Shown here: positions 8,604 to 16,730 of the stretch, in pieces
How positions within the stretch are numbered: the first letter of the stretch is position 1
Layout: each line of letters starts with the position of its first letter
NCBI GenBank assembly: GCA_964576075.1
Contig: CAZNTX010000054.1
Location: 1-27,094 of the forward strand
From: Thermohalobaculum sp964576075
GTDB taxonomy: Bacteria > Pseudomonadota > Alphaproteobacteria > Rhodobacterales > Rhodobacteraceae
Direction of reading: 5' to 3'
Length of the DNA: 27,094 bases
Position numbers and translations under genes: made by a program
The notes under the pieces: model-generated
What the model saw: the letters and a program-made list of their open reading frames with translations, nothing else
Database searches by the model: none
Told to the model about the DNA's origin: nothing

Positions 8604-9992
8604 TCAGGCGCCTTGCGCCATGCCGACGGGCGAGGCGGCGACCTCGGGCGTCTTCATCGTCACGAGCTCCTCCGCCGCGGTGGGGTGGACGGCGACGGTG
8701 CGGTCGAAGTCCTCCTTCGTCGCGCCCATCTTCACGGCGACCCCGGCGAGCTGGATCATCTCCCCCGCCCCGTGGCCGACGATATGGACGCCGAGGACCC
8801 TGCGGCTCTCCGCGGCGACGATCAGCTTCATCAGCATCCGCTCCTCGCGCCCGGCGAGGATCGTCTGCATCGGGCGGAAGCGGGCCTTGTAGACCTCGAT
8901 CGGCCCCTCCTTCGCCGCCTCCGCCTCGGTGAGGCCGACGGTGCCGATCTCGGGCTGGGTGAAGACCGCCGTGGCGACGAGGGCATGGTCGGGCTTCGTC
9001 GGCCGGGCGTGGAACACCGTCTCGACGAAGGCCGCCCCCTCGCGGATCGCCATGGGCGTGAGCTGCAGCCGGTCGGTCACGTCGCCGACGGCATAGATCG
9101 AGGGCACCGCGGTCTGGGAGAACGCGTCGACCATCACCTCGCCGCGCCGGCCGAGGCGCACGCCGGCGCCCTCGAGCCCGAGCCCCTCGGTGTTGGGCAC
9201 GCGCCCGGTCGCGTAGATCACCCGCCCCGCCTCGCGCGCCTCGCCGGTCGCGAAGCGCACGGTGTAGCGGTGGCCCGCCTCGGCGATCGACTCCACCTCG
9301 GTCTCGGTGAGGATCTCCACCCCCTTGGCGCGCATCTCCTCGGCGACATGCGCGCGCACTTCGTCGTCGAACCCGCGCAGGATCTGCGCGCCGCGATAGG
9401 CGAGCGTCACCCGGGCGCCGAGCCCGTTCAGGATGCAGGCGAACTCGCAGGCGATGTAGCCCCCGCCGACGATCACGACCCGCTCCGGCAGGCGGGGCAT
9501 GTCGAACACCTCGTTGGAGGTGATCGCGTGTTCCGAGCCCGGGAAGTCCGGCACGAAGGGACGTCCGCCGGTCGCGATCAGGATGTGCTTGGCGGAGATC
9601 GGGTGCGCATGGGTCGAGAGCTGCACGGTGTGGGGGTCCGCCACCGTCGCGCGGCCCCGGAACACCTCCGCCCCGGCGGCGTCGAGATTGCGCACGTAGA
9701 TCCCCTCGAGCCGGGAGATCTCGGCGTCCTTGGCGGCGATCAGCTTGGCCCAGTCGAAGGCGGTCTCCCCGACGCTCCAGCCGAAGCCCGCGGCGTCGTG
9801 GAAGGCCTCGGAGAACTGCGAGGCGTAGACCAGGAGCTTCTTCGGCACGCAGCCGCGGATCACGCAGGTCCCGCCATAACGGAACTCCTCGGCGACGGCG
9901 ACGCGCGCCCCCGCCTGCGCGGCCATCCGCGCGGCGCGCACGCCGCCCGATCCGCCGCCGATCACGAAGAGGTCGTAGTCGAAATCCGCCAT
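8604..9992 (-). CDS. gor: Glutathione-disulfide reductase
   Basis: The enzyme reduces oxidised glutathione with NADPH and keeps the cytosolic thiol pool reduced. The 462-residue protein has the FAD-binding GGGSGG (12-17), the redox disulfide C43-x4-C48 in GGTCVIRGCVPKK, a second nucleotide fold VIVGGGYIACEFA with the arginines of AYRGAQILR suited to the NADPH 2'-phosphate, and the catalytic H436/E441 pair in HPTAAEE. These separate it from dihydrolipoyl and mercuric reductases. The start at 9992 follows GGAGG with six-base spacing and fits the family length; a 38-codon open extension upstream is not supported. It is 61 bases downstream of rpiA, a neighbour pair I recall in other Rhodobacterales. 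Confidence 0.95.
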   Translation of the reverse strand: MADFDYDLFVIGGGSGGVRAARMAAQAGARVAVAEEFRYGGTCVIRGCVPKKLLVYASQFSEAFHDAAGFGWSVGETAFDWAKLIAAKDAEISRLEGIYVRNLDAAGAEVFRGRATVADPHTVQLSTHAHPISAKHILIATGGRPFVPDFPGSEHAITSNEVFDMPRLPERVVIVGGGYIACEFACILNGLGARVTLAYRGAQILRGFDDEVRAHVAEEMRAKGVEILTETEVESIAEAGHRYTVRFATGEAREAGRVIYATGRVPNTEGLGLEGAGVRLGRRGEVMVDAFSQTAVPSIYAVGDVTDRLQLTPMAIREGAAFVETVFHARPTKPDHALVATAVFTQPEIGTVGLTEAEAAKEGPIEVYKARFRPMQTILAGREERMLMKLIVAAESRRVLGVHIVGHGAGEMIQLAGVAVKMGATKEDFDRTVAVHPTAAEELVTMKTPEVAASPVGMAQGA

Positions 9993-10053
9993 GATGGGCC
10001 TCCGGTGCGGGGTCCGTCCCCGCAGGCCAGATAGCCCCCGGAGCGGGCCGGCC

Positions 10054-10752
10054 TCAACCCCCGGGGGGCGCGAGCGTGCCGAGGACGCGGGTCCGCCCCT
10101 GCGCATCGCCGAGGATGGCGCCGGCCGCGAGCCCGGTGAAGAGCCCGCTCTCCACCACCCCGGGCAGCACGGCGAGGGTGGCCTCGAGGGCGGCGGGATC
10201 CTCGATCCGGCCCATCGGCAGATCGAGGATGTAGTGGCCCTCGTCGGTCAGGAAGGGGTCCGCCTCGCCGCCCCGGAGCCGGCCCGCGACGCCGGCGGCG
10301 GCCTCGATCCGCGCCGCCGTCACCCGCCAGCCGAAGCGCACGATCTCGACCGGGAGCGGGAAGGCGCCGAGGGCGGCCACCTCCTTCGAGGCGTCCGCGA
10401 TCACCACCATCCGCCGCGAGGCCGCCGCGACGATCTTCTCTTGCAGGAGCGCGCCGCCACCCCCCTTGATGAGCGCGAGCCCGGGGCCGATCTCGTCCGC
10501 CCCGTCGACGGTGAGATCGAGCGGCGCCGCCGCCTCCAAGGTCGCGAGCGGGATGCCGAGCGCCTCCGCCTGCGCCCGCGTGGCCGAGGAGGTGGGCACG
10601 CCGGTCACGGCCAGCCCCGCGCGCACCCGCGCCCCCAGCGCCTCCACGAAGAGCGCCGCCGTCGAGCCCGTGCCGAGCCCGAGGCGCATTCCCGCCTCCA
10701 CGAGCTCCAGCGCGGCCATCGCGGCCGCGCGCTTGGCGGGATCGGCCGCCAT
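10054..10752 (-). CDS. rpiA: Ribose-5-phosphate isomerase A
   Basis: RpiA interconverts ribose 5-phosphate and ribulose 5-phosphate in the non-oxidative pentose phosphate pathway. The 232-residue protein has the phosphate-binding GLGTGST (25-31), DGADE (83-87) and KGGGGALLQEK (96-106) with the catalytic Glu at 105. The start is fixed by the ATGA overlap with the methyltransferase stop at 10752, which implies coupled translation; the longer upstream frame is rejected. The 7-bp inverted arms 10035-10041 and 10061-10067 span its stop codon and could form a weak hairpin before gor. Confidence 0.95.
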   Translation of the reverse strand: MAADPAKRAAAMAALELVEAGMRLGLGTGSTAALFVEALGARVRAGLAVTGVPTSSATRAQAEALGIPLATLEAAAPLDLTVDGADEIGPGLALIKGGGGALLQEKIVAAASRRMVVIADASKEVAALGAFPLPVEIVRFGWRVTAARIEAAAGVAGRLRGGEADPFLTDEGHYILDLPMGRIEDPAALEATLAVLPGVVESGLFTGLAAGAILGDAQGRTRVLGTLAPPGG

Positions 10753-11381
10753 CAGAGCACCTTGAAGACGAAGACCCGGCAGAGCACCTCCGGCTCGGCC
10801 AGGAGATAGGCGCGGAAGGGGTCGGACCGCTCCGCCTCCCGCCAGCGCCCGGCCTCCGCGAGCGCGGCGAAGACGGCCGGGAAGCCCTGCGCCTCCCAAT
10901 GCGCCTCCACGGTGTTGAAGATCACATGCCCCCCGCTGCGCGTCACCCGGGCGAGCTCGAACAGGCTCTCCGGCGGCGCGTGGCCGGGGCCGAAGGAGCC
11001 GACGCAGCAGGCGGCCGCATAGGTCCCGTCGGCCTCGGGCAGCGCCTCGCCGAGCCGGCGCTCGGCCAGCCCGTCATAGACGCCACGCGCCCGCGCCGCC
11101 GCGAGCATGCCGGGCGAGAGGTCGATGCCGGCGATATGGCGATAGCCGAGCACATGGAGCGCCTCGCCGACGAGCCCGGTGCCGCAGCCCGCATCGAGGA
11201 TCGGGCCTGCGTCGCGCGCCACGTGCCGCGCGACGAAGCCCGCGGCGACGCCCGGCAGGCGGAAGCCCTTGGCGATGTTCTCCGCGTCGTATTCCCCGGC
11301 CCAGGAATCGTAGAGCGCGCGCGACTCCTCCGGCGTCCGCGCGCCGTAAACATGCTCCAGAGCTTCGGTTTTCATAGGCAT
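10752..11381 (-). CDS. Class I SAM-dependent methyltransferase
   Basis: This 209-residue protein has the SAM-binding motif ILDAGCGTGLVGE (61-73), the acidic IAGIDLSPGML and the post-motif ARVTRSGGHVIFNTVE. The N-terminal block with ALYDSWAGEYDAEN resembles small-molecule methyltransferases of the UbiE/Williams-Beuren relative type. The substrate is unknown. The start at 11381 has AGGAG six bases upstream, so it was preferred over the second Met at 11375. It is translationally coupled to rpiA through ATGA and is transcribed divergently from sdaA, with only 49 bases between the two start codons. Confidence 0.85.
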   Translation of the reverse strand: MPMKTEALEHVYGARTPEESRALYDSWAGEYDAENIAKGFRLPGVAAGFVARHVARDAGPILDAGCGTGLVGEALHVLGYRHIAGIDLSPGMLAAARARGVYDGLAERRLGEALPEADGTYAAACCVGSFGPGHAPPESLFELARVTRSGGHVIFNTVEAHWEAQGFPAVFAALAEAGRWREAERSDPFRAYLLAEPEVLCRVFVFKVL

Positions 11382-11430
11382 CCCGCGCTCCTAGCTGTTA
11401 GAGGTCGCCCGCCGTCCCATGGAGATCCCC

Positions 11431-12828
11431 ATGTTCCTGAGCCTCTTCGACATCTTCAAGATCGGCATCGGCCCGTCAAGCTCGCACACCATGGGCCCGA
11501 TGGTCGCCGCGGCGCGCTTCCTCCAGCTCCTGCGCGCGGGCGAGCGGATCCCGGGGGCGGGGCCCGCGGCGCGCCTCGGCTGCCGCCTGCACGGCTCCCT
11601 CGCCCATACCGGGCGCGGCCATGCGACCGACCGCGCGGTGATCCTCGGCCTCGCCGGCTTCCGGCCGGAGAGCGTCGAGGCGGCGGCGGCGGAGGCCGCG
11701 CTCGCGCGCATCGCCGAGGACCGCGCGATCGAGGTCCCGGGCCTCGGCCGCCTCGCCTTCGACCCCGACGGCGATCTCGTCTTCGACTACGGCCCCGGGC
11801 TCGCGCTGCACGCCAACGCGCTCGTCCTCTCCGCCTACGACGCCGAGGGCAACCTCTTCCAGCGCGAGACCTACTATTCGATCGGCGGGGGCTTCGTCGT
11901 CACCGAGGCGGAGATGCGCGCCGAGCCCCGCCTCAAGCCGGTCGACGGGGAGCCGGACGTCCCCTACCCCTTCGCCACCGGCGCAGAGATGCTCGAGATG
12001 GCCGCGCGCTCGGGCCTCTCGATCGCCGAGATGAAGCGCGCCAACGAGGAGACGCGCATCCCGCCCGCGGAGCTCGACGCCCGGATCGACCGGGTGATCG
12101 GCGTGATGATGGACTGCGTCGACCGCGGGCTCGCCGCGGAGGGGGTGCTGCCGGGCGGGCTCGGCGTGCGCCGCCGCGCCAAGCGCATCGCCGAGCAGCT
12201 CGAGGCCGAGCGCGGGCGCAACCTCCAGCCGCCCCATATCGGCAACGACTGGCTTTCGGCCTATGCGATGGCGGTCAACGAGGAGAACGCCGCCGGCGGG
12301 CAGGTCGTCACCTCCCCGACCAACGGCGCGGCGGGGGTGTTCCCGGCGGTGCTGCGCTACTACCGCGACCATCTCGTCGGCGCGACGGCCGCGGGGATGC
12401 GCGAGATGATGCTGACGGGGGCCGCGATCGGCGGGCTCGTCAAGCACAACGCCTCGATCTCGGGCGCGGAATGCGGCTGCCAGGCGGAGGTCGGCTCGGC
12501 CTCGGCGATGGCGGCGGCCGGGCTCTGCGCGGCGATGGGGGGGAGCCCCGAGCAGGTGGAGAACGCCGCCGAAATCGCCCTCGAGCACCATCTCGGCATG
12601 ACCTGCGACCCGGTGAAGGGCCTCGTCCAGGTCCCCTGCATCGAGCGCAACGGCCTCGGCGCGATCAAGGCGGTCTCGGCGGCCTCGCTCGGGCTCCGCG
12701 GCGACGGCGGGCACGTCGTCTCCCTCGACGCCTGCATCAAGACGCTGAAGGAGACCGGCCGCGACATGAGCGACAAATACAAGGAAACCTCGCTCGGCGG
12801 CCTCGCGGTGAACGTGCCCCACTGCTGA
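11431..12828 (+). CDS. sdaA: L-serine ammonia-lyase, iron-sulfur type (single chain)
   Basis: The enzyme deaminates L-serine to pyruvate and ammonia with an oxygen-sensitive [4Fe-4S] cluster. The 465-residue protein is single-chain SdaA-type: N-terminal SLFDIFKIGIGPSSSHTMGP (beta domain) and a catalytic alpha domain with SPTNGAAG and the cysteines C348/C350 (GAECGCQAE), C392 (MTCDPVKG) and C403 (VPCIERN). It ends exactly in cysteine (NVPHC); in the Legionella enzyme the terminal Cys binds the cluster iron as an internal inhibitor. I chose Met at 11431, not the ATG at 11419, because GGAG lies six bases before it and the E. coli protein begins at the same place. It degrades what serA/serC, also in this window, help to make. 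Confidence 0.95.
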   Translation: MFLSLFDIFKIGIGPSSSHTMGPMVAAARFLQLLRAGERIPGAGPAARLGCRLHGSLAHTGRGHATDRAVILGLAGFRPESVEAAAAEAALARIAEDRAIEVPGLGRLAFDPDGDLVFDYGPGLALHANALVLSAYDAEGNLFQRETYYSIGGGFVVTEAEMRAEPRLKPVDGEPDVPYPFATGAEMLEMAARSGLSIAEMKRANEETRIPPAELDARIDRVIGVMMDCVDRGLAAEGVLPGGLGVRRRAKRIAEQLEAERGRNLQPPHIGNDWLSAYAMAVNEENAAGGQVVTSPTNGAAGVFPAVLRYYRDHLVGATAAGMREMMLTGAAIGGLVKHNASISGAECGCQAEVGSASAMAAAGLCAAMGGSPEQVENAAEIALEHHLGMTCDPVKGLVQVPCIERNGLGAIKAVSAASLGLRGDGGHVVSLDACIKTLKETGRDMSDKYKETSLGGLAVNVPHC

Positions 12829-12839
12829 GCCCCCGCGCA

Positions 12840-12944
12840 GGCGGAGACGGGTCCCGGACCCGGGCCCCACCCACCCCGGCCGCCGCCACGCCAGCGGAAA
12901 CGGCGGCCTTCCCCCCAGGCCCGGGTCCGGGACCCGCCTCCGCC
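12840..12944. repeat. Large inverted repeat after sdaA (27-bp arms, one mismatch)
   Basis: The arms 12840-12866 and 12918-12944 are reverse complements at 26 of 27 positions, with core GGGTCCCGGACCCGGGCC. The 51-base loop holds a nested 8-bp pair (GGCCGCCG at 12878-12885 with CGGCGGCC at 12901-12908). It starts 11 bases after the sdaA stop. There is no T-run, so it is not a classical intrinsic terminator, but an RNA hairpin here would be very stable and could protect or end transcripts from either side. Confidence 0.8.
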
Positions 12945-12984
12945 CCGACCGTCCGCGCGGAGCGGCGGAGGGCCGGGACGGGCG

Positions 12985-13119
12985 GCGCCCGGGGGCGGTG
13001 GCGGCGCGGCGGCGGCGCGGCGGCCGAGGCCTGTGGGGGGCGCCGCCGCTGCCACGGGTCCGGACGACTGCCCGGGTGGGCGGGGCCTCGGCCGCCGCGC
13101 CGCCGCCGCCCCCGGGCGC
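12985..13119. repeat. Second large inverted repeat before the thiN stop
   Basis: The right arm 13084-13119 (36 bases) pairs with 12985-13031 apart from one mismatch and an 11-base insertion (CGGCGCGGCGG) in the left arm, which itself repeats neighbouring sequence. Core: GCGCCCGGGGGCGG. It ends five bases before the thiN stop codon. Together with the preceding inverted repeat it fills almost the whole 296-base convergent gap between sdaA and thiN; I see no gene there. Confidence 0.78.
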
Positions 13120-13124
13120 AGGGC

Positions 13125-13796
13125 TCAGCCGGTCTCGCCGAGGATGGCCGCGAGGAGCGTCTCGAGCGCCGGGGTCTCGAGCATCAGGAGCGCCCCCGGC
13201 CGGTCGACGCCGAGGACGACTTCCTCCGCCGTCGCGCGGTTGGAGGTGCCGGACTGCCGCCCCGGCGCGAGCGTCAGCCCCCCGAGCGGCCATTCGAGCC
13301 CTTCAGAGGGCAGACCCGTCGTCTCCCTGAACGGGAAGAGCGAGACCCGCGCCCCCGCGCCGACCCGGAGCCTCAGACGCCGCCCGGGCGGCAGGAAGGC
13401 CATCGCGTCTTCCTCGCCGAGCAGCACGACCCGCTTTTCCGGCCAGGCGAGGAGCGCGTGGAAGACGGCGAGCGTGTGGTCGATCCGCCCCCCTGTGAAG
13501 CCGAGGGCGAGATAATGGGGCGCCTCGGTGGCGTAGAGCGCCTTCTCGAAATCCGTGGTCTCCTGCTCCGGCAGGTGCAGGATCTCGGCCTCGCCGGCCT
13601 GCCAGGCATGGGGATCGGCGAGCGAATCCATATCGCCGACGACGAGGCGCGGCACCAGCCCGTGCTCGGTCAGGCGGTCGGCGCCCCGATCGGCCGCGAC
13701 GAGAACGGGGGCGAGCGCACGCGCCCGCTCGAGCGCGTCCCGCGTCACCGGCCCGCCGCCGACGAGCGTCACCGGCCCCCCGAACACTCTCGCCAT
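13125..13796 (-). CDS. thiN: Thiamine diphosphokinase
   Basis: The enzyme transfers pyrophosphate from ATP to thiamine to give thiamine diphosphate. The 223-residue protein has the family motifs AADRGAD (35-40), VVGDMDS (52-58), QETTDFEKAL (78-87) and GGRIDHTLA (102-110), whose acidic residues bind Mg and substrate. DRGA replaces the more usual DGGA; I recall the position as tolerant in some homologues. The start has GGAGGAGGGG seven bases upstream. It is divergent from the large low-complexity gene at 13899, with 102 bases between starts, and convergent with sdaA. Confidence 0.92.
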   Translation of the reverse strand: MARVFGGPVTLVGGGPVTRDALERARALAPVLVAADRGADRLTEHGLVPRLVVGDMDSLADPHAWQAGEAEILHLPEQETTDFEKALYATEAPHYLALGFTGGRIDHTLAVFHALLAWPEKRVVLLGEEDAMAFLPPGRRLRLRVGAGARVSLFPFRETTGLPSEGLEWPLGGLTLAPGRQSGTSNRATAEEVVLGVDRPGALLMLETPALETLLAAILGETG

Positions 13797-13898
13797 GCGC
13801 CGTCCCCTCCTCCGGGGGGCCGCCTTGACCCTCCTGGCAAAATCGGTCAGCGTTCGCCTCAGGGTGGTGCACTATCACATTGCGGCGCAGGGGGAACC

Positions 13899-16131
13899 AT
13901 GACCGAGCCCGGCAAGCGTATCGATCTGCGTTTCGGCGAGTTCGCGATCTCGGCGGAGGGGTTCGACAACCCCGTCGCACCGATCAAGCAGGTGTTGCGC
14001 TTCGTCCAGCGGCTCGTGGAGGAGACGCCGGAGATCGCCGGCACGGGGATCGCGCTCGACGACGAGCGGGTCGAGGAGATGCTCGAGGAGGCGGCCCGGC
14101 GGATGCGCCTGCCGCCCGACCGGCTCGAGGCGCGTCCGGCGCTGCTCGTGACGCTGCGTCCGGAGGCGGCGGAGGCCGAAGAGCCCGGCCCCCTGGCCGA
14201 GACCCCGAGCGCGCTCGCCGCCGCGCTCGCCAATCCTGCGACGGCCATGCCAGCCGCGGAGCCGGAGCGCGGCGCGATGGCCGAGGCCGATGCGGAGCGG
14301 CCGGAGCCGCCCGAGGCCGAGCCGGACACGTCCGGGGCCGCGCCGAGCGTCGATGCCGTGATCGCGGCGGCCGGCTTGTCCCGCGGCGCGGAGCCCGAGG
14401 ACGAGCCGGAGGCGGAACCCGCCGAGGAGCCCGAGGCGGAGGCGGCGGACCGCGGGCCGCTGTCCTTCCTGCGCAGCATGCAGAACGCCCGCGCCGCCGA
14501 GGCCGAGACATCCGAGCCGGCGACGCGCGCAGATGAGCCCGACGGCGAGATGCCGCCCGAGGCCGAGCCCGACGACGCGGAGGAGGCGACGGCCGAGCCC
14601 CCCGCTGCGGACGCTCCCCCGGAGCCCGCCGACGAGATCGCCGACAGGGCGGCCGAGGCGGCCGAAGAGATCGCCCCGGAGCCTTTCGCAGCGTCCGACG
14701 GGCCCGACGACGGCGCGCTCGCCCCATCGACGGAGCCCGCCCCGCGGGACCTCTTCGCCGGAGAGGAGATCGCCGCCGAGGCCCCGTCCGCCCCCTTCGG
14801 CGCTGCGGAGTCAGAGGAGGCCGCGACGCCCGCGGAGCCGGAGCCAGCCGAGGCCGGTCCGATTGCCGCCGAGCCGGAGCCGGAGCGAGACGCGGCCCCG
14901 CGCCCGAACGCGGCGGCCGGGACGGAGGCGGCGCCGGCCACCGTCTTCGCCGCTGAGGTCGATGCTGCGCCCCCCGACGCCGTCGCCGAGGAGCCCGAGC
15001 CCGCCGAGCCCGCCGGGGCCGACGTCGCCCGGACCGACGCCGTCGCCGAGGAGCCCGAGCCCGCCGAGCCCGCCGGGGCCGACGTCGCNNNNNNNNNNNN
15101 NNNNNNNNNNNNNNNNNNNNNNNNNNNNNNNNNNNNNNNNNNNNNNNNNNNNNNNNNNNNNNNNNNNNNNNNNNNNNNNNNNNNNNNNCCGGACCGACGA
15201 CGTGCCCGCGGAGCCCGCCCCGGCCAACATCTTCGCCGCAGAGCCGGAGCCGACACCCGCCGCGCCGGAGCCAGAGGCGGCGCCGGAGCCCGAGACGACC
15301 AACATCTTCGCGAGCGCACCCGAGGCGACCCCCGAGCCAGAGGCGGCCGAGCCCGAGACGACCAACATCTTCGCGAGCGCGCCCGAGGCGGCCCCCGAGC
15401 CAGAGGCGGCAGAGCCCGAGACGACCGACATCTTCGCCGGCGGGCCCGGTGCGGAGCCGCCCGCCCGGACGGCCGACACCGCCCCGGACGAGGCCGCGGA
15501 CGGCCGGTCCGCCGAGGTCTTCGACGCCCCGCCCGAGACCGAACCGAGCCCGGCCAACATCTTCGCGGCCTCCGCGACCGAGCCGGGCGCGCCGCAGGTC
15601 GCCGCCGCCGCGCCCGCCGAGCCGGAGTCGACCAACATCTTCGCCGCGCCTGCTGACCGGGAGCCCTCCCGCCCTCGGCCGCGCTGGATCGAGGACCCGA
15701 ACGATGCCGGCGGGAGCGATCCGGCCCAGGGCCGCTTCGAGGCGCTCGTCTCGCGCTTCCGCCGACAGGACGCAGAGCCGGAACAACCGCAGGCCGCCCC
15801 GGAGCCTGCCGCCCCAAGCTCCCCACCGGCCGCCGAGGCGCCGCAGATCACCCCCGCCGAGCTCGCCCAGCGGGCCCGCGCCACCGGCGTTCCCGATCTG
15901 CTGACCGCCGCCGCGGCTTGGCTGACGCTGGTCGACCGGCGCAGCAATTTCGGCCGGCGCGAGGTGATGGAGGTGTTCGACCAACTCCCGGGCGACCATC
16001 CCCGCACGCTCGAGGCCCGCATCAAGGGCTACGGCAAACTCGTGCGCAACGGCGTTCTGGTGCTGGTCGACGACGGGCGCTTCGCGCTCAGCCAGGAAGA
16101 GCGCAGCCGGTTCCGAGAGCTCATCGGCTGA
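13899..16131 (+). CDS. Conserved Rhodobacterales-type protein with long disordered acidic Ala/Pro/Glu region (interrupted by assembly gap)
   Basis: The frame runs 13899-15088, meets 100 N, and continues to 16131 in a frame that differs only because the N count is nominal: deleting the Ns joins A-R-T-D in frame and gives 710 residues. Residues 1-90 form a folded-looking domain (LRFGEFAISAEGFDNPV, IKQVLRFVQRLV). The middle, over 500 residues, is disordered and dominated by A, E and P. The last ~80 residues (DLLTAAAAWLTLVDRRSNFGRREVMEV...GYGKLVRNGVLVLVDDGRFALS) look like a winged-helix-type fold. I remember this two-ended architecture in Rhodobacterales hypothetical proteins sometimes mislabelled as chemotaxis proteins; function unknown. 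AGGGGGA lies five bases before the ATG. There is no signal peptide or membrane helix. Confidence 0.85.
14976..15195 (+). repeat. 60-bp tandem repeat (20-residue unit) spanning the assembly gap
   Basis: Unit 1 (14976-15035) is repeated exactly by unit 2, which is cut at its base 53 by the Ns; sequence resumes after the Ns at unit base 54 (CCGGACC) and then diverges. The unit encodes DAVAEEPEPAEPAGADVART. The true copy number is two plus an unknown whole number of units collapsed in the gap. Confidence 0.9.
15089..15188. other. Assembly gap (100 N)
   Basis: Exactly 100 Ns, the usual placeholder for unknown length. It sits inside a 60-bp tandem repeat and breaks the reading frame by one base; the biological gene is most likely intact. 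Confidence 0.98.
15217..15654 (+). repeat. Recurrent NIFA peptide repeat region within the 13899 gene
   Basis: Six [TA][ND]IFA[ASG] motifs have their Asn/Asp codon at 15226, 15301, 15364, 15427, 15556 and 15634. Three are in register in a 63-bp repeat encoding ETTNIFASAPEAxPEPEAAEP; the others sit in diverged units. Related RDLFAGE and ATVFAAE occur before the gap and EVFDAP at about 15514. The motif is the only conserved hydrophobic spot in an otherwise acidic, proline-rich linker. Confidence 0.85.
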
Positions 16132-16147
16132 GCGCGGGGGCGCGCCG

Positions 16148-16366
16148 TCACTCCGGCGGCGCGTCCGGGTCGGGCTTGCCGATCCCGCGGAAGAGCTTGC
16201 GGAAGGGCAGCGCCCAGAGGATGCCGAGCACCAGATAGATCGCGAATTCGAGCCAGATCGGCGGCCGGTCGAACAACCCCACCACCGTCACCGCGACCAC
16301 GATGTAAAGCGGCAGCCCGACCACGAGCACCACCGCCGACCAGAATTTGCGCGCTTTGTAGGTCAT
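16148..16366 (-). CDS. DUF2842 small membrane protein
   Basis: This 72-residue protein has two membrane helices (about 9-30 and 38-55) with MTYKARKFWSAVVLVVGLPLYIVVAVTVV cut by a DRPPIWLEF loop and ending LPFRKLFRGIGKPDPD. That order matches the alphaproteobacterial DUF2842 family as I remember it; function is unknown. It is convergent with the preceding large gene, with 16 bases between stops. The ribosome site is weak. It may be its own unit, as 364 bases without an intact gene lie between it and purA. Confidence 0.85.
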   Translation of the reverse strand: MTYKARKFWSAVVLVVGLPLYIVVAVTVVGLFDRPPIWLEFAIYLVLGILWALPFRKLFRGIGKPDPDAPPE

Positions 16367-16447
16367 GCCGGAGACATAGCGCCGGGTGCCCGCGCCGCCC
16401 AGCCCTGCGCCCTGCGCCCCGATGTCCGGGATCGGGCCGCCCTGCGA

Positions 16448-16661
16448 TCAGGTGCCGCGGCGACGCAGGAGCGCCAAGGCGCCGCGCGCGCCGACGAGCA
16501 GCGGGAGGCCGGCCGGCAGGGGCACGGACTGCGTGTCGCTCACCGTGAAGTCGAGCCGCCAGTCGAAGCCGATCGTATCGCCCGCGCTCGACCCAGGGCC
16601 GAGCAAGCCTCCCCAGCCACAAGGCTGCGACCGAGCCCACGGCCATCGCCACCTGTCGCAT
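16448..16661 (-). pseudogene. Remnant of a VPLPA-CTERM secreted protein gene
   Basis: On the minus strand, ATG at 16661 opens a signal-peptide-like start (MRQVAMAVGSVAALWLG) in one frame. A neighbouring frame ends at 16448 with DTIGFDWRLDFTVSDTQ followed by VPLPAGLPLLVGARGALALL and RRRGT, a clear VPLPA-CTERM sorting tail (VPLPA, hydrophobic helix, Arg cluster). No single frame joins the two and nearly all of the mature domain is missing, so this reads as a frameshifted, internally deleted gene. It occupies most of the 364-base stretch 16367-16730, in which I see no other gene. A sequencing error or a short functional ORF (16448-16669) remain possible. Confidence 0.6.
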
Positions 16662-16730
16662 GACCCCATCCGCGAGGCCCCGCATCGAACATGCCGATGG
16701 GCAACGTCAACGAGGCTCCGCGGAGCGGGA

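Noticed and set aside
10899..13900. Extension of the 13899 gene upstream as one 1585-codon frame
   Set aside because: The upstream part is antisense to the methyltransferase and thiN and out of frame with sdaA; a good ribosome site and a conserved-looking N-terminus begin at 13899.
15089..15188. A genuine frameshift or split into two genes at the N run
   Set aside because: The repeat phase and the reading frame both join perfectly when the nominal Ns are removed.
14976..15654. CRISPR-like array because of regular repeats
   Set aside because: The repeats are contiguous, in frame and coding, without unique spacers.
13859..15999. Very long minus-strand open frames (over 650 codons) opposite the low-complexity gene
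   Set aside because: They are Ser/Gly/Arg-rich mirrors of Ala/Pro/Glu codons, have no domain, ribosome site or conserved ends, and cross the N gap only because Ns do not create stops.
16029..16685. A 218-codon minus-strand frame covering the VPLPA remnant and DUF2842
   Set aside because: Only its first ~17 codons look like real protein (signal peptide); the rest is an out-of-frame reading of DUF2842 and the antisense of the upstream gene.
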